Source: Macrotis lagotis
Taxonomy: Eukaryota > Chordata > Mammalia > Peramelemorphia > Peramelidae
DNA: 64,000 nucleotides
Assembly (NCBI RefSeq): GCF_037893015.1
Contig: NC_133658.1
Span: 58,157,259 to 58,221,258 of the forward strand
Direction of reading: 5' to 3'
The translations under genes and the position numbers were made by a program. Shown one piece after another: positions 58,408 through 64,000 of the stretch (positions are counted from its first letter, which is position 1; the number at the start of each line of letters is the position of its first letter). The notes under the pieces were generated by a model. The model worked only from the letters and a program-made list of their open reading frames with translations. It was not told the origin of the DNA and did no database searches.

Positions 58408-58600
58408 TGAATGTTGCCTCAGACAAACTACTTTAACTTAAAAAGTCCAAGGTCTTCCATGGCATCCAGATCCATCTCCAGGTGTCCTGATCTATGTCTT
58501 ACCCCTGGACTCTGGTGCACAATGCTGCCTCAATTAAATCCAATTCACTTACAAGTCAAGACATCACTCTCCTGATGTCACCAGACTGAATGACAAATAA
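58408..58600 (+). repeat. MAR1-like SINE, 3' part
   Basis: CATCCAGATCCATCTCCAGG, CCCCTGGACTCTGGTGCACA, AATTAAATCCAATTCACTTA, CTCTCCTGATGTCACCAGAC. Confidence 0.75.
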
Positions 58601-59020
58601 AATTGCCTTTCTGAGTGTTCACAATTTTTCTTTTAATAAAAAATTCTAATTTTTTTCTAGGAATTAAATTAAAACTGATCAGTCCAAAAATTGAAGACCC
58701 TGATTAACAACAATTTCTTTTTAAACATGACCTTTACCTGTCTACAGTCCTATAAGCCCTATTACATTAAGGAACCATATAAACTGGTTCAGGTTTCACA
58801 CATGCAAATTATTTTTATACATTGGGATGTTATTTGTCAACTAGCAACTTGAATAAATCTCCTAAATTATCTTTGATCAATTATTTATCAATTCTCTGTC
58901 ATTTTTTAAATATATTTTTCAGTCTGAAATTATTTTCCTTTGTAGAGGAAAGAAGTATATTCTGCCTTCCCTCTGTGTTTCTTTATCATCATCTCATTCA
59001 TCCTGAATATAGTAGTTCTA
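58600..59020. other. Unassigned AT-rich DNA
   Basis: No gene or repeat recognised. Confidence 0.4.
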
Positions 59021-59024
59021 CTTA

Positions 59025-59215
59025 GGGGCAACTGGGTGGTAGAGTGGATAGAACACCAGCCCTGGAGTCAGGATGACTTGAGTTCAAATCCAGTCTTGGA
59101 CACTTGAACTAACTAGCACAACATCCCTTCACTCATATCCAAATCACTTGCTTGCTGTGGTATCACCTTCCTGATGTCATAGTCTTCTTGAAGAATGAAG
59201 GGCAAACATCCCTTC
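59025..59215 (+). repeat. MAR1-like SINE with internal deletion
   Basis: GGGGCAACTGGGTGGTAGAG, CCCTGGAGTCAGGATGACTT, then directly CACTCATATCCAAATCACTT and AAGAATGAAGGGCAAACATC. Confidence 0.88.
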
Positions 59216-59639
59216 TTTGATCCTCCTCTGGTCCCCAAAATAGCTTTAAAAATCTTCCACTGGGAATAGCAATGCCCTTGGAAATTTTTTCCCCAAACTT
59301 TGGGTTTGTTTTTTTGTCCTTCACATTTTTCACCAGTCTCATCTTTTTCTGAGGTTTAGCAATGCCCACACTATTCTTATGAGACTGTGGCACTCTTTGG
59401 TCTTTCTCCTCAATTGATTTTGGTTGTTTGCATTTTTCTATACTTAACTTTTTAAAATACACATACAGAGATTTTTTTCCCTGCTAGATCACTATACTAG
59501 GAATATATTTGAGAAAAAAGATAAGCAAGACTATAATGAGATCCACAAGCTTTCTCTGGGCCTTCCGCTACTAACAGTCATTATTTACGGTAAAGGTGTC
59601 TGTATTTGTGGTTTTTTCTATTTTAATAAAGGACTAATT

Positions 59640-59795
59640 ACACATTTTTCAAAGTCCATTCAAATGGCAGCTTCTCCATGAAGTCTTTCCCCAATCTCCC
59701 ACATCAGTAGCAACACCCTTTCTCCAATCTCAAAAAGCACTATATTTAGCATAAAAAGCATATTATTCTTACAGATAGTTTTTGTCCAACTAGTC
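59640..59795 (+). repeat. L2 fragment
   Basis: CATTCAAATGGCAGCTTCTC, CATGAAGTCTTTCCCCAATC, TCCCACATCAGTAGCAAC. Confidence 0.65.
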
Positions 59796-60240
59796 CAAAC
59801 ATCTTTTGAGTGCTTACTCAGGTCAGAACCCTGGGGTAGGCAACACAAAAGATACGGAAGATAGGTATGGGTCAGGTCTTGACCTCAAGGGAACTTGCAA
59901 TTGATTTGGGTGATAAAACAATAACACAGATAACTTTGCTACACAGCATTACAAAATAAATATATTAGGACAGTGAAGGACATAGTAAGATGGCAGAGAA
60001 AATTTATTTATGACATGGAGAAGAGAGATATCAGGAAGTGCTTCCTGGAGGAGTGGCATTTGCTCTGGGGTCTGTTGGACCTTGATTCTGTCCTGCCATG
60101 GGAAAGGCCATGTCAGGTACGTGGAAATAAGTGTATTCATCAAAGAAAACAAAGGAATGAGATAGGATGAGAGACTGAATTATATAAGCTAGTTTGTTGT
60201 ATTTATAAATAAAGTTGCAACTTCCTTTCTTTCCAGCTAA
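59795..60240 (-). repeat. L2 LINE, reversed
   Basis: TTTTGAGTGCTTACTCAGGTC, GGTCTTGACCTCAAGGGAAC, AGGAAGTGCTTCCTGGAGGA, GGGTCTGTTGGACCTTGAT. Confidence 0.7.
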
Positions 60241-60299
60241 GATCATAAATGATGTGTCTTGGAGTAGAGAACCTGGGTCGTACACAATCAAATTCATAC

Positions 60300-60490
60300 A
60301 TCTTGACCCCAGAGGGACAGCTTATAGATCTAGAACTTTTGAGCCTTAGAACTTATAGATTTAAACCAACACTCTGGTTTTATAAAGGAGGAAACTGAGC
60401 TCCAATAAGAAGTGGGTTCCCCAAGGTCACCATGGCAAATAGCACAATAGGGAGCTGAGCCAGTAGCTCTAGGTCTTCTATTTTTTCTAC
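60300..60490 (-). repeat. MIR/THER1-like, reversed
   Basis: TTAGAACTTATAGATTTAAA, AAGGAGGAAACTGAGCTCCA, CCCCAAGGTCACCATGGCA. Confidence 0.65.
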
Positions 60491-60737
60491 CTCAAATAAT
60501 CTGCCCTTGCTCATTTTACCAATAGGAATACTACAGATTCCCAGGGGGAGTGGAGGTTTTGTTTTCATTTTAATTGCAACAGGCCACAGAGTTAAATTGC
60601 AGGCTGAGAACCATACTTAAATCAATGAAGGCAATGAATTTGGCTTGCCCTCTATTTGTGAACGCCCTCTTCTAAAGGGTGTTCTTACACTCGCTCCTAA
60701 AGATGGGACTAATATACTAAAGGAGTATACTGTGGTC

Positions 60738-61420
60738 CAGTCAAGTCAAATCAACAAGCATTTATTCAGCAGATACTTTGAGGCAGGCACCGTGCCAAGC
60801 TTCTGGGATACAAAGAAAGACAAAAAATAGTCCCCAAGAGGGAAATGGGGAGGGAAGGAGAGATAGAATTTGAACCTCAAAACGTTTTTTAAAAAATTTA
60901 AAATTGCTTTTTGCACATAAAATAATTTTTTAAAGGTTCCTTGACTCAAGAACTCACTGTCTAATAAGAAATATAATATGCAAGCAATGTACAAACAAGA
61001 TATATACAGAATAAATTGAGAGTAATCTCAGAGGAGCTGCACTAACATTAAGGAAGATCAGGAAAGTCTTCTGGGAGGCAAAGGTGGGAGAGATAGTATT
61101 CCAAGCTTGTGAAAATGTCTGAAGTCAGGAGTTGGAGGTTTTGTTGGAAGAATGGCAAAGAGACAGTGTCTCCAGATCAAAGAGTACACAGAAAGGAGTA
61201 AGGTGTAAGAAAACTGGAAAGGTAAGAAGGGTCAAGTGTAAAGGGCTTTAAAAAGCCAAATTACATTTAATATTTGATCCTGGAAATAATAGGGAGTTGG
61301 GGAATACGAAAATAGATAAACCATCTACTGGGGATAATGTGCAAATTGTAAAAGGGATGGACAAAGAAATGGTCATGGAATTCCTTCCAGTCCTGGAACC
61401 ATCTTGCACCAGTTCATAAG
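60738..61420 (-). repeat. L2 LINE, reversed, best-preserved copy
   Basis: AACAAGCATTTATTCAGCAG, CAGGCACCGTGCCAAGCTTC, TGTACAAACAAGATATATAC, GAGTAAGGTGTAAGAAAAC, AATATTTGATCCTGGAAATA. 60836-60940 holds an inserted L1/HAL1-like 3' end (GGGGAGGGAAGGAGAGATAG..). Confidence 0.88.
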
Positions 61421-61546
61421 AGCATTTACACCTCAGAAATTGGCAAAAACTGATGGATAAAAGTGATGGATAAAATTATGTAGATTAAACTTTAAAGTTT
61501 GTCATTAATTCATTTTTTTTCAGTATGCCAAGTACTAATCATTTAC

Positions 61547-61880
61547 TACCACTACCCTGTGTAGCTAGGAAGTAAAGTAGATAGAGCACTGGTCTTGGAG
61601 TAAGGAGGATGGGAGTTCTAATCCAGCCTCAAACACTTGACACTTTCTAGCTGTGTGACCCTGGGAAAATCACTTAATGATTGTCTCACATCCAGAACCA
61701 TTCCCAGGTGTCCTGATTCATATTTTATCACTGGATTCAGTTGTCTCTGAAAGAGAAAGTGAGGTTGGTGACTTAGCACAGCCCTCTCCCACAAATGCAA
61801 TTCACTTGCTTGTCATGGCATCACCTCTCTGATGTCATGGTCTTCTATGAGAATGAAGGACAAACATCACCACCACCCTG
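61547..61880 (+). repeat. MAR1-like SINE, near full length
   Basis: GTAGATAGAGCACTGGTCTT, GTGTGACCCTGGGAAAATCA, CAATTCACTTGCTTGTCATG, GAATGAAGGACAAACATCAC. CCACTACCCTGT before and CCACCACCCTGT after it look like a target duplication. Confidence 0.92.
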
Positions 61881-62163
61881 TTCCAGTCTCTGTGTAAGAT
61901 GAGCTGGACTGGTCCAACTCCTGTTCAAAAATCATTATAGTCCCTTCACTTAGTAGATGATCCTTAAGAGATGTTGTGTCCAAAAGTTTAATCATTCTTT
62001 GGCCAACCTGGTGATAAACCTCTCCACTAATGCTACCACTGGAGCTTTTCTAGATGCCTTGGACCTGCCAGCCTTGTGCTCTGCTACTAGAGATGTTCTA
62101 AAACAACTTAAGGTCACCTCTGTGCCTTAGTGAGATATTGCAGGAGGACTTTAGTGGAAGAAG

Positions 62164-62765
62164 AAAATTACTTGGAAATACTTATGGGAAGATACTAACA
62201 TTTATAGAGAGACAAATGCTATTGCCAGAGCGCAAGAGATCCATAAGATGAGGAAAGCTAAAAATGAGAAGCTGCCAAAGATAAAAGTCAGCAAAATTAT
62301 AAGAACACAAGAAATATTCAGCAAAGTGAGAGGACACTTACATAAACACCTTGCTGAAGGAAAACAAGAAAGGGAAATCTATGAGCAGTCTGCATTAGAG
62401 CAAAGAATCATCAAAGAGAAAGTAACTATCTCAAAGATGTTTTTATTGGCAAAAATAGAAATGGGAAGCACTTAAAGGAAAGAACTCCAATAAAATTTAA
62501 GAGAAAAGAGATGGGAGAAATTCCCAAAATCCAGAAAAGGACATTGATGAGAATAAGAAAAGTCCAAGAAGAGATAGGAAACTTGGACATGAAAGAGAGA
62601 GAAACTGGTGACTCCAAAGATACCCTGAAAAAGAAGCATGACAAGGAAAACTACCATAGGAAAGAGCCAAAGGAATCCAGGAAAAGGCAAAATGCAGCTA
62701 GAAAGGGACATGATGGTCTTAACAAAGTGGAAATGAGAAAGGACTGGGAAGATCAGAGAAAATGA
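62164..62765 (+). pseudogene. Unidentified Lys/Glu-rich open stretch, possible processed pseudogene
   Basis: An open frame runs from about 62155 through an internal ATG at 62248 to TAA at 62473-62475 (IHKMRKAKNEKLPKIKVSK, then EGKQEREIYEQSALEQRIIK). A second open frame continues at 62511-62765 (IPKIQKRTLMRIRKVQEEIG, RKRQNAARKGHDGLNKVEM), offset from the first. A stop (TAG, 62152-62154) closes the first frame upstream. Heptad-like, highly charged composition, as in nucleolar or coiled-coil proteins. No intron signals, no promoter, and no family I can name. A frameshifted retrocopy is the simplest reading; low-complexity purine-rich DNA is the alternative. Confidence 0.35.
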
Positions 62766-62779
62766 ATAAGCCCATCATT

Positions 62780-62945
62780 AATTGCTTACTGAATTTAATG
62801 CAGTGTAACTTTCTTATCGTATCTTCACCTTATACTTATGCCACACATCTTAACTCCTCAACTGGAAGCTTCTTGAGAAGAGAATGTGGATGATATTGAT
62901 TTTTCTACTGCATTGGTAGCTCCTCAACAGAATGATGTGTTCTGT
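62780..62945 (+). repeat. L2-like 3' fragment (tentative)
   Basis: CCTCAACTGGAAGCTTCTTG, AGAAGAGAATGTGGATGATA. Confidence 0.45.
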
Positions 62946-63289
62946 TGTTTCTACCTATCCCTCCCTGTCTCTACCTGTCATTGGTCTCATGATAAACCGG
63001 CTCTCTCCCAGAATAACAGGCATGACATAGCATTGGATTTTCTTGAAAAATGATATAACTCACTGCAAAGGGGAGAATTCCATTACATCACATCCTTTTA
63101 ACAACTGGAAAGGAACTTGAGAACTGATCACCCACAATGCTCTTGTTTTACAGAAGAGGACCCTGGAGCCCAGAAACTTGAAGAAACTTGATCATGGCTA
63201 TACATTAAGTTAGTGGAAGAGCCATGAAAAAAGCTCTATCTTTTGACTCTCAGACTTACACAAAAAGAATTACTTTCTTGATGTTGTAT

Positions 63290-63520
63290 TTTTTCTAATT
63301 CCACTGCTCAGACTCTCTTCAGGTTCTCCTCAAAACTTCTATCATATGCCTTTCTCTCACCAACATATCCTCATCTCCCCCTCCCTTTCTTTTCAGCTTC
63401 TTTTAATGTATAGTCCTCTCCCACTAAAATGTAAGCATCCTGAGGGCAGGAACTTTCTTTTTCCTAGTGTTATTATTCCCTATGCTTGATACAGTACTTA
63501 CAGTAAACAGTTAATTTTTA
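63290..63520 (+). repeat. L2 3' end
   Basis: CCCACTAAAATGTAAGCATC, CTGAGGGCAGGAACTTTCTT, CCCTATGCTTGATACAGTAC. Confidence 0.8.
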
Positions 63521-63864
63521 CTACTAAGCTAGTTAACTGACTAGCACTGTGCTGTCAGTCTGAAACCTTGAAAGATGGCTCATAATTGGATTCAATTTAG
63601 AATGGAATCCAAGCTAAATTAGGCAACAGTTCACAGAAGGAACATTTAATCAAGATCATGACTAGAAGTTTTTGCACCTAACAAAACTCAGGAAAAGTAT
63701 CTTTAGTTTCTAGATTAAGGAGACAGAGACCTAGGGCATCAGTGTAGGAATGGGGGAAGGGAGGGTTTTATCCCTAAAATCATAACAGGATTACAAGCAT
63801 AAGTTCCAGATCTGGGGATACAAATCCAAGATGGGAAATAGTTGCTACTCTCTTAAGTTGTTAA

Positions 63865-64000
63865 TATTCAGTTGTTTTCAGACATGTTAGAGTCTTCATG
63901 ACCCTATTTGAAGTTATCTTGGCGAAGACAGTGGAGTGGTTGACCATTTCCTTCTCCAGCTCATTTTACACATGAGGAAACTGAGACAAATAGGGTGAAG
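63865..64000 (-). repeat. Reversed SINE with GGGTCATGA-type tail, cut by the window end
   Basis: GTCTTCATGACCCTATTTGA, CACATGAGGAAACTGAGACA, AATAGGGTGAAG; the head lies outside. Confidence 0.85.

Noticed and set aside
46330-64000. Exons of the human-order neighbours C16orf74 or GINS2
   Set aside because: No recognisable peptide of either protein was found on either strand.

Overview
This is a nuclear genomic window from a mammal, almost certainly a marsupial. It has two spliced, single-copy housekeeping genes, a CpG island, and about fifty interspersed repeats. The repeats are tRNA-headed CORE-SINEs of the marsupial type, longer MAR1-like SINEs, MIR, L2 and marsupial L1/HAL1-like LINEs. The dominant short SINE resembles the WSINE1 type of Australian marsupials. 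I cannot fix the species from sequence alone.

Layout. 1-1725: a degraded, internally deleted L1/HAL1-like element. 1920-3060: MIR fragments and a (CT)n tract. About 3105-6305: an HAL1-like element with an L1-type 5' region and ORF1 but no ORF2. About 6308-13684: a full-length but decayed L1, with 5'UTR, ORF1, ORF2 and A-rich tail; its ORF2 carries a 0.6-kb tandem duplication. 13.7-17.7 kb: mixed SINEs, MIRs and unassigned AT-rich DNA.

17.7-28.1 kb: COX4I1 on the minus strand (cytochrome c oxidase subunit 4 isoform 1), with a predicted non-coding exon 1 and four coding exons giving 168 or 169 residues. About 27.44-28.80 kb: a CpG island acting as a head-to-head promoter. 28.37-46.3 kb: EMC8 on the plus strand (ER membrane protein complex subunit 8), with five coding exons, 208 residues, and a 3' UTR that may be long. 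46.4-64 kb: intergenic DNA with two L1 insertions that have clear target-site duplications, an old L1 ORF2 broken up by SINEs, several reversed L2 copies, an unidentified internally repeated GC-rich patch (56.2-57.0 kb) and an unidentified Lys/Glu-rich open stretch (62.16-62.76 kb).

The two genes serve different organelles: COX4I1 the inner mitochondrial membrane, EMC8 the ER membrane-insertion machinery. They share one promoter, and the arrangement matches the known mammalian COX4I1-EMC8 pair. Beside the shared promoter are a tandem ETS/GABP motif and four ERR/SF-1-type sites, which suit an oxidative-phosphorylation gene.

I found no convincing novel gene system. The most checkable new points are a tandem TAGCAG splice acceptor in COX4I1 beside the presequence cleavage site, the ERR-type motif cluster, a perfect 12-bp hairpin downstream of the EMC8 coding region, and two unassigned sequence patches. 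Repeat ends are approximate unless a target-site duplication is given.
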